Assembly (NCBI RefSeq): GCF_019097595.1
Contig: NC_080729.1
Span: forward strand, 2,964,417 to 3,028,416
DNA: 64,000 bases
Source of the DNA: Hemibagrus wyckioides
Lineage: Eukaryota > Chordata > Actinopteri > Siluriformes > Bagridae
Direction: 5' to 3'
This document shows, piece after piece, positions 53,701 to 63,931 of the stretch; the first letter of the stretch is position 1, and the number at the start of each line of letters is the position of its first letter. A program made the position numbers and the translations under genes. Below the pieces are notes generated by a model. The model did no database searches and was not told the DNA's origin. It saw nothing but the letters and a program-made list of their open reading frames with translations.

Positions 53701-54165
53701 CACACTTGCACGCTATCGATAGAGTGAGCTATTATACTCCAGCCAGGTGATGCACACTTCACCCTGAGAGACTCCAGAAAGCTTTCTCGCAGAAGAAATG
53801 GAAAAGAAAATTCCAATAGCTGTGATTCAGACAAACATGGTGCTGGAAAAGAGCTGCCCGAGATACTGTAAAGTGTGTTTTTAAGCGCTCGTCAACACGG
53901 TGTCACAACCGGAAAAAAGAGCGAGAATAGAGAACGGTTAAAGTTCAGGTGACAGGCAAGGTTGGCTTTTTTATGCTGTTGTTGAAATATTCTCTCACTT
54001 TTAGAATTCCGTGTTTGTTGATAGATTCAGTGTCATCAGCATACCAACCTTGTTGCTAGATGTTATGTCATTATTTCCCTATAGTGACTTTATTTTTAAA
54101 GAGAATGACTTACAAGAAAAACTAACTTTGCAACTCAATTCCAATTAATTTCATGAACCACTGTT
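53701..54165. other. Intergenic, no gene seen
   Basis: Unique sequence leading into the minisatellite. Confidence 0.5.
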
Positions 54166-54169
54166 TCCA

Positions 54170-54585
54170 GTAAACAATAACTGATCACAGTTGATCCCAA
54201 AGACCAATAACTGAACACTATTGATAACAAAGGACCAATCATTGATCACTATTGTTCCTAATGACCAATCAGTGATCACCATGTTCCCAAATCACCAATC
54301 ACTGATTACCATTGTTCCCAAATGACCAATCACTGATCGCCATTGTTCCTAATGACCAATTACTGATAACCACTGTTCCTAACAACCAATCACTGATCAC
54401 CATTGTTCCTAATGAGCAATCAGTGATCACCATTGTTCCCAAACCACCAATCACTGATTACCATTGTTCCTAATGACCAACCACTGATCATCATTGTTCC
54501 CAAACCACCAATCACCATTGTTCCTAATGAGCAATCACTGATCACCATTGTTCCTAATGACCAATCACTGATCATCACATGTGAA
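54170..54585. repeat. Minisatellite, about 30-bp unit
   Basis: About 13 units of GATCACCATTGTTCCTAATG followed by ACCAATCACT, with CCCAAATCACC variants. Each unit contains an ATTGTT word and a CCAAT box. Confidence 0.92.
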
Positions 54586-54694
54586 TCTCTTAATTCCACA
54601 TTTTAAACTCAACATTTTTTGGGATATTAATCCTAAATGATATCTTGAATGCTAAGATCACATTGTAGCTCATCCTGAAATATGTTTCAGTCTG

Positions 54695-54832
54695 GCACAG
54701 GTTTCATGCTGGAAGCCCTTCCTGACGCAACCCTCCCATTTAATCTGGGCTTAGGACCGGCACTGAGCGTTAACTCTTCAGTGGCTCGGTTAGCGCCCTG
54801 CCCAGGAATTGAACCGCTGGACCACCAGGAGG
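54695..54832 (-). mobile_element. SINE/tRNA-like dispersed repeat fragment
   Basis: Contains GGAAGCCCTTCCTGACGCAA, GGCTTAGGACCGGCACTGAG and GGAATTGAACCGCTGGACCACC. Read on the minus strand the last segment has a B-box-like GGTTCAATTCC, as in tRNA-derived fish repeats. The A box and tail were not clearly identified. Confidence 0.5.
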
Positions 54833-55135
54833 CTAGCTAACGATTTTACTGTACACTTTTAAAAACCTGCTAGCTACCACTTTCTAGCCTGGACTGTTCA
54901 CACAGGACTGGTCTAGCTAATGAATTTATTATTTCTTCACCGTGAAATAAGGGAATAAAATCATCAAATGATAAAATACCTTTAAAAAAATGGAAAGCTA
55001 TATGTATTAAGTGAACTCATTGTATAATCATATGTTAGTATACTTTTCAGTGTTCACTGCACAGTAGTCTACGTCCTCCTATCTCTTTGCAGATCCCAGT
55101 GTCACGTTTCTGTATTAAGTACAGTGAGTGACTCA
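54833..55135. other. Intergenic, no gene seen
   Basis: AT-rich unique sequence. Confidence 0.5.
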
Positions 55136-55202
55136 AACACTTGTGCCCTGTTTCTTGTCTTGTGCTGCTCCCTCCAACCTCCACTGACCCAACCTGTCTG
55201 TG

Positions 55203-55440
55203 TCATGCAGAAAGACATCGACCCCGGTGTTGGTTCTCCTCTATATTCTGCCACAGTGCTGGTATATTGCACTTTATAATGACCCTAGCCTCTTCCTTGC
55301 TGATAGTTACTGGCAATTCAACCTCTGGCCTTCTGAGACATTGTTTCTCCTCCTTATCTGCCATCTCATTCCCTTCCACCCCCACATGTACTGGAACACA
55401 CATGGAAGGGAAAGTATGCTCACATTTCTAAGGTTTAATA
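55203..55440 (-). pseudogene. Relic of a non-LTR retrotransposon RNase H domain
   Basis: On the minus strand the translation contains VPVHVGVEGNEMADKEEKQC followed by a charged region (ISKEEARVIIKCNIP). This matches the C-terminal RNase H signature of I-type/LINE polyproteins (the W-x-P-x-H-x-G-x-x-G-N-E-x-A-D pattern, with the Trp replaced here). Reverse transcriptase and endonuclease parts are not present next to it. The open stretch is only about 66 codons, so it is a fragment. Confidence 0.7.
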
Positions 55441-56150
55441 GACTCTGGCGAATTTCCAGCATGGGGTTTTGTCAAAATATCAACTGTCCTAAATGGAGAA
55501 CCAGGCGGTTATCTAACCAGATACAAATAAACTGAACAGATGATGTGAATATATTCTTTACTGTTTTGTTTGTTTGTTTGTTCGTACGTTTTTTGTCACC
55601 ATGTTTTACAGACCAGCTTGTCGAAACCAGATGTGCGAATGAATCAGGACCCATGAGATCTAACGACAAGCGGGTGAGACAAACAAAGACTGTATTGTGT
55701 TGTGCATTTACATGTGTTATTTATTCATCCTTAGTAACAGCTTGGTCAGGGATTAAAAATATGCGACTATTTTGTTTCAAGTTTAGAATAATTTGTTAGA
55801 AAATGTCTTGTTCGGGCCACACCCACTTCAAATCCCAATACAGATACATTATAGTGACGTGTGAAAAGTTGAAATCTCAAATCTGATTGGTCAGAATCGT
55901 TTATTCATTGTCTACAGTAGCGGCCCTGACAGTTTTGCCAGCTGCTATGTACATTTTCACTGATGAATTGTTATATCAATCGCATTAGAAACAAATATTT
56001 GCAGAAAAGATTCAGAAAAATTCAGAGAAATATTCAGAAAAAAATATATGCTGTGTCATTTTTATTTGTTTGCAGACTAGAGTAGGTGTAGGTAGTTAAG
56101 TTTAACATACATAAGCAGCTTTACATAAGAAACAACAATGGATAAATTAG
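55441..56150. other. Intergenic; fragment of the dispersed repeat near 55,880-55,955
   Basis: AATCTGATTGGTCAGAATCG and GTAGCGGCCCTGACAG resemble the start of the 2.65/11.1-kb repeat family. A (TTTG)n patch is at 55,564-55,581. No gene is seen. Confidence 0.4.
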
Positions 56151-56154
56151 CAGA

Positions 56155-56703
56155 TGTAGCTAAATAAATAAATAGCAGAAAACATTCTTTTTAGGTATCA
56201 TAAATAAATAAATTAATTAATTAATTAATAGCAGGAACATTTTTTCAGCTATATAATAAATAAACAAATAAATAAATAGCAGGAAACCTGCTTTTTAGCT
56301 ATGTAATGAATAAATAAATAGCAGTAAACATGCTTTTTAGCTATATAATAAATAAATAAATAAATATCAGTAAACATGCTTTTAGCTATATCATAAATAA
56401 ATAAATAAATAAATAAATAGCAGTAAACATGCTTTTTAGCTATATAATAAATAAATAAATAAATAAATAAATAACTAGCAGTAAACATGCTTTTTAGCTT
56501 ATATAATAAATAAATAAATAAATAGCAGTAAACATGCTTTTTAGCTATATAATAAATAAATAAATAAATAGCAGTAAACATGCTTTTTAGCTATATAATA
56601 AATAAATAAATAACTGGAAACATTGTTTTTAGCTATATAATAAACAAACAAATAAATAAATAAATAAATAGCATGAAATTCTTTTAGCTATATAATAAAT
56701 TTG

Positions 56704-56738
<35 letters not shown>

Positions 56739-56870
56739 ATAGCAAGAAACATTCTTTTTGGCTATATAATAAATGAATAAAAACATGAATACATACCAAG
56801 AAACATGCTTTACAGTTATAAAATAAACAAACAAATAAACGAATGAATAAATAAATAAAATAGTGGGAAA
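56155..56870. repeat. Minisatellite with AAAT-rich unit of about 42-60 bp
   Basis: About a dozen units in which a variable (AAAT)n run is followed by AGCAGTAAACATGCTTTTTA and GCTATATAAT. The number of AAAT repeats varies between units, so a tetranucleotide microsatellite is nested in a minisatellite. Confidence 0.9.
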
Positions 56871-58095
56871 CATGCTCAGTTCACACATACATATATATAA
56901 CACACCAGGACTGTGTCAGTATAATGATATTGTAATAAATAGCACTGTAAATTGTTCTTCATGTTCCTAATCATAAACTCATTTCCAGTGTGTGCCAGAG
57001 GAGATGTGGCTGTTCCTGCTGAGCTTCCGATCCTGCCAGGAGTTTCTCTCGCTCTCAGTCTTGGCTTGTTCACTTGGTGTGTTCTGTAAAGTGTGTTATT
57101 ATAGCTCCAATTTGTGACATTACATAAGCTGCACAATAAGCACATGCAGTATTTAGTGCTGGAAATGTCAGAAAGGAGAAAGTGTCGAGGTAGTTATGCA
57201 TTAATCAATATGACAAATCATGTATTAACTTACGCTTGTCAATCACTGAGAGAAATATGGAAAGAAAGCGAAGTCACTCGGGAAAAGACAAGAAAACGAT
57301 TTAAACATGAAAGTTTCTTATTTCTCCTAGCTTCTGCGCAGATCACAAAGCTTTCTGCTTCTTACTAATCTAAATCGATACCGAAATCGATTTCATTCCA
57401 CTTCAGAGTCCTTTCTAACATTTGCCTCTGCATCTGTAAATGTCATCAGATGTGTCTTTAGATTCTTGTGTTTGTTACACGTCTGAAACGATCTAAAACA
57501 TCCTCAGAACTACACTAGCACCAACGTAGGGTTTCTGTTCGGTTGCATCATCTCATCTTCCAGCCGGTCGGAGTTTACTCTGACAGAAAGCACGAAGCAC
57601 CTTGTACTCCACAAAACAGTGTCAATACTTACAAATACAACATCAGGGAGGTTTAAGTCCAACACACTCCTCCTGTGCCAGATCTACAGGCTTTTTTCCC
57701 CCAACAATTCAGTACATGCTACAACGCCCCGAGCCTCAACACACTCAGAGGAGAACACTAAGCACAATAAGCCACGAGCAAGTCTGGTTTTCTTATCCGT
57801 GTCGCCATCTTAAGGGCCGCTCGGCTGCTTTATTAGTCGTATGAAACTTATTAGATGAGACTTCGGATGCCCAAGAGACCGGGCTAACACAAATACAGAC
57901 TTTAGAAATGGAACTTACCCTAAAGGCTTCTGCAATCTGATGCAATGTGCTTTTCAAAGCAGCAAGAGAATGATGGATGGCGTGTAAACATGAGAAATAA
58001 AGTATTTAATTACGAAATGCAGTGTGGGATTTACGTGACCGAAACACGACGACTGAAATATTGTCTAAACTTCTTTTACTTTGTTAAAGGAAGTG
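56871..58095. other. Intergenic, no gene seen
   Basis: Unique sequence. Short frames at 57.1-57.4 and 57.6-57.85 kb show no recognisable domain or splice context. Confidence 0.5.
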
Positions 58096-58097
58096 AA

Positions 58098-58560
58098 GGG
58101 AAGAGTCGAGTCGGGCCGAGTCCATTCGATTCGATTTGCGCCGATCCGAGCCGAGTCAAGCCGATTCAAATCGTGTCGTGTCGATCCGAGCCGAGTCATG
58201 CCGATCCGAGCCAAGTTGAGCTGATCAGAGTCGATTTGAGTCGTGCCGATCCAAGCTGAGCTGAGTCACGTCGATCCAAGCCGAGTTGAGCCAAGCAGAG
58301 TCGATTCGATTCGAGTCATGCTGATCCGAGCTGAGCCGAGTCATGCTGATCCGAGCCGAGTCGTGCCGATCCAAGACGAGTCATGCCGATCCGAGCCAAG
58401 TCGAGCCGAGCAGTGTCGATTCGATTCAAGTTGTGCCAATCCAAGCTGAGTCATGACGATCCGAGCTGAGTCGAGTCTAGATGAGCAGGGTCGATTCGAT
58501 TCGTGCCTAGCCAAGCAGAGTCGATTCGATTCAATTCTTGCCAATACGATTCCGAGTCGA
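58098..58560. repeat. Pentamer-based minisatellite (GAGCC/GAGTC, about 20-bp unit)
   Basis: Repeated GATCCGAGCCGAGTCATGCC-like units, themselves assembled from GAGCC, GAGTC and GATTC pentamers, for about 460 bp. Open frames of ADPSRVEPSR type are repeat artefacts. Confidence 0.9.
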
Positions 58561-60240
58561 GATGATTTTGCTAGACAATACAAGTGATACAATCGAAGTG
58601 ACTATTTTAAACAGCATTTTCTTTTTCTTTAAGTGCTGAATATTTATTTATGTATTTGTTTGTTTGTTTGTTTGTTTGTTTAGAACCTCACATCGCAGGT
58701 TTGGTTGGAGGTGAAATTTGAGCAAACAAGAAAAACTACCATTGTGGATAAAGTGCTAGTGAAAAAACAAATATCTAAAAAGATATACGAGACATTTAAT
58801 TGAAAATATTTTGTTAACAATATTGAAATAATATGTAACTACCAGATTCTTTAATTTATCTTTATTATATAAGAATAATAACCGTAATCTAGTTAGCAAG
58901 CTAAGCAAGCTAGATAGCTGATATTAGCTAAGACACCGAAGAGAATTAATATTAATTCAGTGCGCGTGTTTTGTTTTGTTTTTCTTTTGTTTACCCCAGA
59001 GCAAAAAGCTCTTTCACAAACCATTTTTTCTGTGAAAGTTTTGTGAAAACACCCTAGAATTTAAACCTACAACACGAGCTGTTTGGTTTTCTACACCGAG
59101 TAAGGATGTGGTTTAGGTCTGTAATGAAGTGAAAACAAATAAAAAGCAGTTTATTTTCCCATCAGCTGAAGAGCTCACAGGCAGAAATCTTTCCTTAAAT
59201 GACAAAATAATCATCACTAACTCTCAAACCCATATATTTCCTCACAGTCCATCCTTCCATGTGAGTTTTAGTATGGCTAGGCTTAGCCAGCTAAAACTCT
59301 GATACTGATACTCTGATAGTCTTCTTCACATCATCATCATCATCATTGTTTGTGAGTTAACAGCAGATCCTCTCCTGCTTCTGAACAAAGCAGGTCACAT
59401 TCATTTGAAGTGACTGAATCGTACTGTGTATCATCAAATATCAAGAATTAAGAATTCGTATGGTTTCATGTGGAAGCCTGACGTTTACGCCACCGATTCT
59501 TCCTCAATGGAATCGTTTATGTTAACCGGTTCATTTTCAATACCTCAGGAGACTCGTGTTTCATTTAGGTATCGTATTTTGTTGAAGGATGCCTTGGTTT
59601 TCGACGAAGGAAACACATGAGATCGAACTGTTGATCCAGAGCACTGATATGATCTGGATAATAATTATAACAGTAATTCATATCATCAGTGAGAATCCTA
59701 TCTCTGTTGCACGTCTTGGATGAGAAATGTTTTAAGCCGATATTAGGAGCTCTGTCTTTTGCAGATAAACTTGAGAATCATTATCTTGGCAGCACACTGT
59801 GTCACTTCCCTCCTAATATCTCTGCTGAAACTCGAGAAGACCACACACGTGTAAGATTACTCAGACTTGAGCTCCAGGATACAGAAAGAAAAAAGAATGT
59901 AAAGTCTCCCTTTTCCTTTCTATCTGATCTTATTTGCTCTCTAGGAGAAACTATAGGTGATGTATATAAGAATTTAGCACTTTTTTCTCTCTCTCTGTCC
60001 CCTTTCTCTCTCTTTTATTTTTTTAACAAGGACTTGTACACGTTTCTTTCCGAGCCTCGGGCTTTGTTCAGGGTTGCCAGACTGAAAAGATGGAATGCTT
60101 TGAATTATACACAAGGCCTGGACGTGTCTGATGGCCTCCACGCCACATTTAACCCCCATCAACTTTATGTGCCATCAACTATGCCAATAAAGACCTGGTT
60201 GCCTTGGACCGCAGGGTAATAAACAGCAGATTGATTTTAG
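58561..60240. other. Intergenic; a 176-codon open frame of unknown status at 59,689-60,219
   Basis: AT-rich with (TTTG)n at about 58,655-58,681. The + strand frame at 59,689-60,219 has no family I recognise. It contains a pyrimidine-rich low-complexity centre (SLSLSPFSLFYFF) and ends near an AATAAA at 60,192. It may be chance, or an exon of a non-coding transcript. I do not call it a gene. Confidence 0.4.
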
Positions 60241-60248
60241 GAGCTATA

Positions 60249-60262
60249 CTGCCCCCTGCTGG
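60249..60262 (-). promoter_or_regulatory. CTCF consensus site
   Basis: CTGCCCCCTGCTGG is the exact reverse complement of the CTCF core CCAGCAGGGGGCAG. It lies about 1.4 kb upstream of the only gene in the window, at the border between the minisatellite-rich desert and the gene. Binding is inferred from motif only. The same words also occur in some dispersed repeats. Confidence 0.5.
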
Positions 60263-60650
60263 CCGTCTCTTTTACAGTCATGCTAAACTTTTAGTGTAAA
60301 AGGAAGCATTTTAGATTCTTTAATTATATAGTAGGTCATACTTTTTTTTCTGTCCTTTAATTATATATAGTATTACATATAGTATAGTATTACATTTAAT
60401 TATATATTGTATTATATATAGTAATGTTAATAATAATAATAATAATAATAAGAGGAAGATGAACATGAATGAGAGAAGGATGGAGAGGAGAAAGAAGAAG
60501 CGCTTGATAGTTATTATTATATTTTATTAACAACAAAAATAGCAATAATATACCAATTAACTAGTAATAAATGTAGTTGTTTTAATCTAACAAATTTAAA
60601 GTGAAATATATAAATAATAACAATATTAATATTATAATTTTTATAACATT

Positions 60651-60827
60651 ATTATAATATATTTTATATTATAATTAAATTAAAACTCTTTAATTTGATG
60701 AAAGAAGTGATGATGATAATAATAATAATAATAGTTATTATTATTATTATTATTATTATTATCATCATCACTTCTTTCATCAAATTAAAGAGTTTTAATT
60801 TAATTATAATATAAAATATATTATAAT
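60651..60827. repeat. Perfect long inverted repeat (palindrome), about 83-bp arms
   Basis: The left arm (60,651-60,733) and right arm (60,745-60,827) are exact reverse complements by eye, including non-simple words such as AACTCTTTAATTTGATGAAA on the left and TTTCATCAAATTAAAGAGTT on the right. The centre is a (TTA)n loop. It can form a cruciform or a long RNA hairpin. Confidence 0.9.
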
Positions 60828-60985
60828 TATTATTAATTATTATTATATTATATTATATTATATTATATTATATTATATTATATTATATTATATTATATTA
60901 TATTATATTATAATAATATAATATAATATAATATAATATAATATAATATTATTAATTATAATTATAATTATTATTATTATTATAT
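60828..60985. repeat. Second AT palindrome: (TATTA)n against (ATAAT)n
   Basis: (TATTA)n at about 60,841-60,910 switches to (ATAAT)n at about 60,912-60,948. The flanks (TTATAATTATTATTAATTATT and its near complement) extend the symmetry. Confidence 0.85.
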
Positions 60986-61066
60986 GAGTTTTTTTAGTTT
61001 ATTTTATGTATACATTTTTTTGTTTACATTTTATTTTAATTGCATGGATTTCACGTACGACATCTG

Positions 61067-61105
<39 letters not shown>

Positions 61106-61197
61106 TAAATGATTTTTGTTGTTCATTTGTTAGTATACATATTTTTTTATTTTACATTTCATTTTAATTGCATGGATTTAATGTATGTAATCTGCTA

Positions 61198-61234
<37 letters not shown>

Positions 61235-61235
61235 G
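60983..61235. repeat. Tandem duplication of an about 120-bp AT-rich unit with (TTA)n
   Basis: Two diverged copies (about 60,983-61,103 and 61,104-61,235). Each has TTTTAATTGCATGGATTT preceded by a GTATACAT word and followed by (TTA)n. Confidence 0.8.
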
Positions 61236-61239
61236 CACA

Positions 61240-61674
61240 AATCTCCACCAAGCTTTCATCCCAACGGTGGGCGGCTTCCTGTCGGCGCCGCTCAGAATCT
61301 CTAATCTCACATAATACGTACCCGGAAGTTAAGCTGTGTATCTTAGCCGCGTATTATTTACATATCTACGCCCTGGGTCATTGTACGTCAACACGCTTTA
61401 GAATGTGGTTACGCAGTATCCCGCATACTACCGTACTAATTCAGTGCGCATCGGTAGTACGCAGCGTCGTGCCGTCACGTACTACGTAGTATGCTAGTAT
61501 GGACACTTTTTTTTCGGTGTAAAGCTCCGGTGGCGGAAAAGCAACAGAAACTCGGTCTTTAGCTGTCAACTTGGAGCTATGCGGGAACTTGTGGATCATG
61601 GAGTTTCCCCCAAAGAGAACCTGACAGCGGTGTAAACTGCTACACGTAGTTTAGGAAGATCCTGAAGTGTCAGA
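61240..61674 (+). promoter_or_regulatory. Probable promoter and 5' leader of the UEV gene, with two upstream ORFs
   Basis: The composition changes abruptly from AT repeats to balanced sequence at 61,240. A palindromic TACTACGTAGTATGC-type motif is at about 61,480-61,494, with related words GTACTAC/AGTAC nearby. No TATA box is evident. Two upstream ATGs precede the main start: one at 61,579 (18 codons, stop 61,633-61,635) and one at 61,598 (8 codons, stop 61,622-61,624). The second has A at -3 and G at +4, a strong Kozak context. The exact transcription start is not visible. Confidence 0.5.
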
Positions 61675-63931
61675 ATGACTCGTGTGACTTCTGAGCTGGA
61701 GTTTAAAACGCTAGCAGAGGTACGGTTTCTCTTCCAGCCGTGTTTAGCAGGCTAGCTGCGGTACACAAACGTCCTGCTTAGCGTCTTAGCCGTGTTTTAT
61801 TCAATTTTTCAACACTGCCCAGTGAACAAACACGCAAAAATTATTTGCCTGACGAAATAATTTTGTAATTAAAGGTAATTCATTGTAAAAGATAGATAAT
61901 TTGGGTTTTGTCTGTATGTGTGTGTTTACTAATAGTATGGCGTTGCAGGGGGCGTGGCCAAACGGATGGCACGGGGGTGGCAGCTGCCCCTAAAACTACA
62001 TTTGCCTCTGAGCTTATTATTATTATTAAACAACAATTGTATTCTTAGGCCGATTTTTTAAAAATCAAATTAATGTACATTCATGTAATTATTCAGTTAT
62101 TTATTTAAAGTGAGTGCAAAAGTTTACACCCCCTCTTACACCACCTGGAGAAATTTGACCACTACTTTTTCTTTTTTTTATTTAACTGTAAAATGAAATG
62201 AAAACGAAATCGAACAAAAGACATCCAAGTGTCTGTCAGTCTAATAAATGTGAATCTGTTATGCAAAATCTGATGGGGGGGGCAGAGGGTTGATGATGTA
62301 GTGAAGGTAAAAAGTTGGGCAAATATTTACATCGCTTTCACAAGGGAAGATGGACACTTTGGAGCTGATGTCATTTTATATGAATATAATAGTCGCTATC
62401 AGACCATTGTTAACAACGAAAGAAACTTTGTGGTTAAACCGCAACGTTACGCTTTTTTTGTAAACATGAATGATGACGTCCCATAACTCCAGAAGCAAGA
62501 ATTTCCAGTTTGCAACACCGCCGATGAGTAAACCTGACAGAACTGGAAGTAGATGACATTAAAGATTCATTAGACTACGAAGGTAGCAGGAAAACACATA
62601 AAAATCTACAGGACAATCCGTATAATCATCTACATCAATATTAGCCAGAACTATTACTATATGTATGTCTGGTAAGCATTTTGTGTAAAGTTTACAGTCG
62701 CTGTTTCTAAGGTTCTTTAAATGTATGGTCATTAAACATTAATCTTTACAATTCGTAAAGTTTGGGGTTGCTAAGCACTTTGCTAAGCTCTCTTTTTGTA
62801 ACGTTTGCCATCACTAAATTTTATAATCAGTAAGCATCATTCACACCCTATAGGCTGTAGGCTTGCTTAGCAATAATTGTCAAGTTTACTGGTGCAGAAA
62901 GTTTACAGTCACAAAGCATTATTTGTAAAGTTTACACTGACTAAATTTGTAGTCAGTAAGTTGGGGGGTTTTTTTGACAAAGGTTACGTTTGTGAATATA
63001 TGTTTATGTATATGTTGAAGTAATAAGTTTAGACTCACTAAATGTATCTACTGCAAAGTAAAACTGTAAACAGATTCTAATTTTGTTGTTAAAATGTAGT
63101 AAATATAATACACAAATAGAAATACATAATTTACTGTCACTAAATTTATCATCATTTATCATTTACCAAAATTTATAAATCTTAAACGCTATTTGTAAAG
63201 TTTACAGTTGTTGAATTTGTAATTAGAAAGTATTATATGTAAAGTCTTCGGTGATTGAGCGCTACTTGTAAAGTTTACGGTTGAGTTTAAGGTTGGTTTG
63301 CATTATTTATTATTTGTAAAGTTTACATTGACCGAACACTACTCATCAAGTTTACTGCCATTGAGCACTACTCCTGAAGTTTACAGTTGCTGAGTTTGTA
63401 GTCAGTAAGTATTATATGTAAAGTTTACGCTCACTGAGCACTACTCGTCAAATTGACACTTTACAGTGTAAGGTTGGTATGCATTATTCATTGCAATCTT
63501 ATAGTCCAATTAATCAAAGTTTGTAATCCGGGAGATATCTTTATATACAGGAAATAATTGACATTTTTAATAATTAATGAATAAATTAGTAAATGTAGAG
63601 TTTGTAATCATTAGAGCTTTCTTTCTGTGGACAGTGTAACTACTGTTACCCAGCAGAAGTCCTGGCAGAGGTCAGAGAGGTCACAGCAGCGTTTCCTGAC
63701 CTGCACCTCTATGTAGATTATTACTGTGAGTATTTTTCTTTATGTTTTATTCCTCTTATCCCCCAGCTGGGAACATGACTCATATTTCTGATGGGTTATT
63801 ACACATATGTACATTTTATTATTTCTTCTTCTTCTTCTTCTTCTTCTCCTTTTTTTTCATTAAAGATTACCCCAACAATGACCGGAAGAAGCTGGTCCAT
63901 TTGCGTGGCACTGTCCCTGTGTTTTATGAAG
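61675..63931 (+). CDS. UEV-domain (ubiquitin E2 variant) protein, TSG101/UEVLD type, 5' partial gene
   Basis: Three coding exons: 61,675-61,719 (donor GTACGG), 63,635-63,725 (acceptor GACAG, donor GTGAGT) and 63,866-63,931 (acceptor TAAAG, donor GTAACC). The gene continues past the window. They join in phase: exon 1 ends at a codon boundary; exons 2 and 3 each end one base into a codon. The product starts MTRVTSELEFKTLAE, continues through PAEVLAEVREVTAAFPDLHL, and reaches RKKLVHLRGTVPVFYEG. The GT(I/V)PV-Y-G motif, the length before it and the two intron positions resemble the N-terminus of TSG101 and UEVLD. UEV domains lack the E2 catalytic Cys and bind ubiquitin and, in TSG101, P(T/S)AP peptides in ESCRT-I sorting. 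The residues seen differ much from either protein, so I cannot choose between them. A later lactate-dehydrogenase-like domain would mean UEVLD. Confidence 0.7.
61720..63634 (+). other. Intron 1, with irregular repeats and a possible hAT scrap
   Basis: About 1.9 kb between exons 1 and 2. A segment at 61,945-62,000 (GGGGGCGTGGCCAAACGG, GGGGTGGCAGCTGCCCC) resembles ends of fish hAT-like repeats. From about 62,690 to 63,480 a loose repeat with words GTAAAGTTTACAGT, GTAGTCAGTAAG and TGAGCACTACTC recurs at roughly 50-60-bp spacing. No other exon is supported. A 61-codon frame at 62,301-62,486 has no known family. Confidence 0.6.
63831..63850 (+). repeat. (CTT)n microsatellite forming the exon-3 polypyrimidine tract
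   Basis: A CTT repeat followed by a T run lies just upstream of the TAAAG acceptor at 63,865, so the splice polypyrimidine tract is itself a microsatellite. Confidence 0.75.

Noticed and set aside
55141..55535. Plus-strand frames of 96 and 111 codons
   Set aside because: They are shadows of the minus-strand LINE RNase H relic.
57945..58592. Repetitive ADPSRVEPSR-type protein
   Set aside because: Arises from the GAGCC/GAGTC minisatellite and has no start or splice context beyond it.
59689..60219. 176-codon open frame near an AATAAA
   Set aside because: No family match and a low-complexity SLSLSPFSLF centre. It could be chance or part of a non-coding RNA. Kept only as a note.
62301..62486. 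61-codon frame inside intron 1 as an extra exon
   Set aside because: The joined exon 1-exon 2 already gives the expected UEV N-terminus, and the frame lacks acceptor and donor sites in phase.
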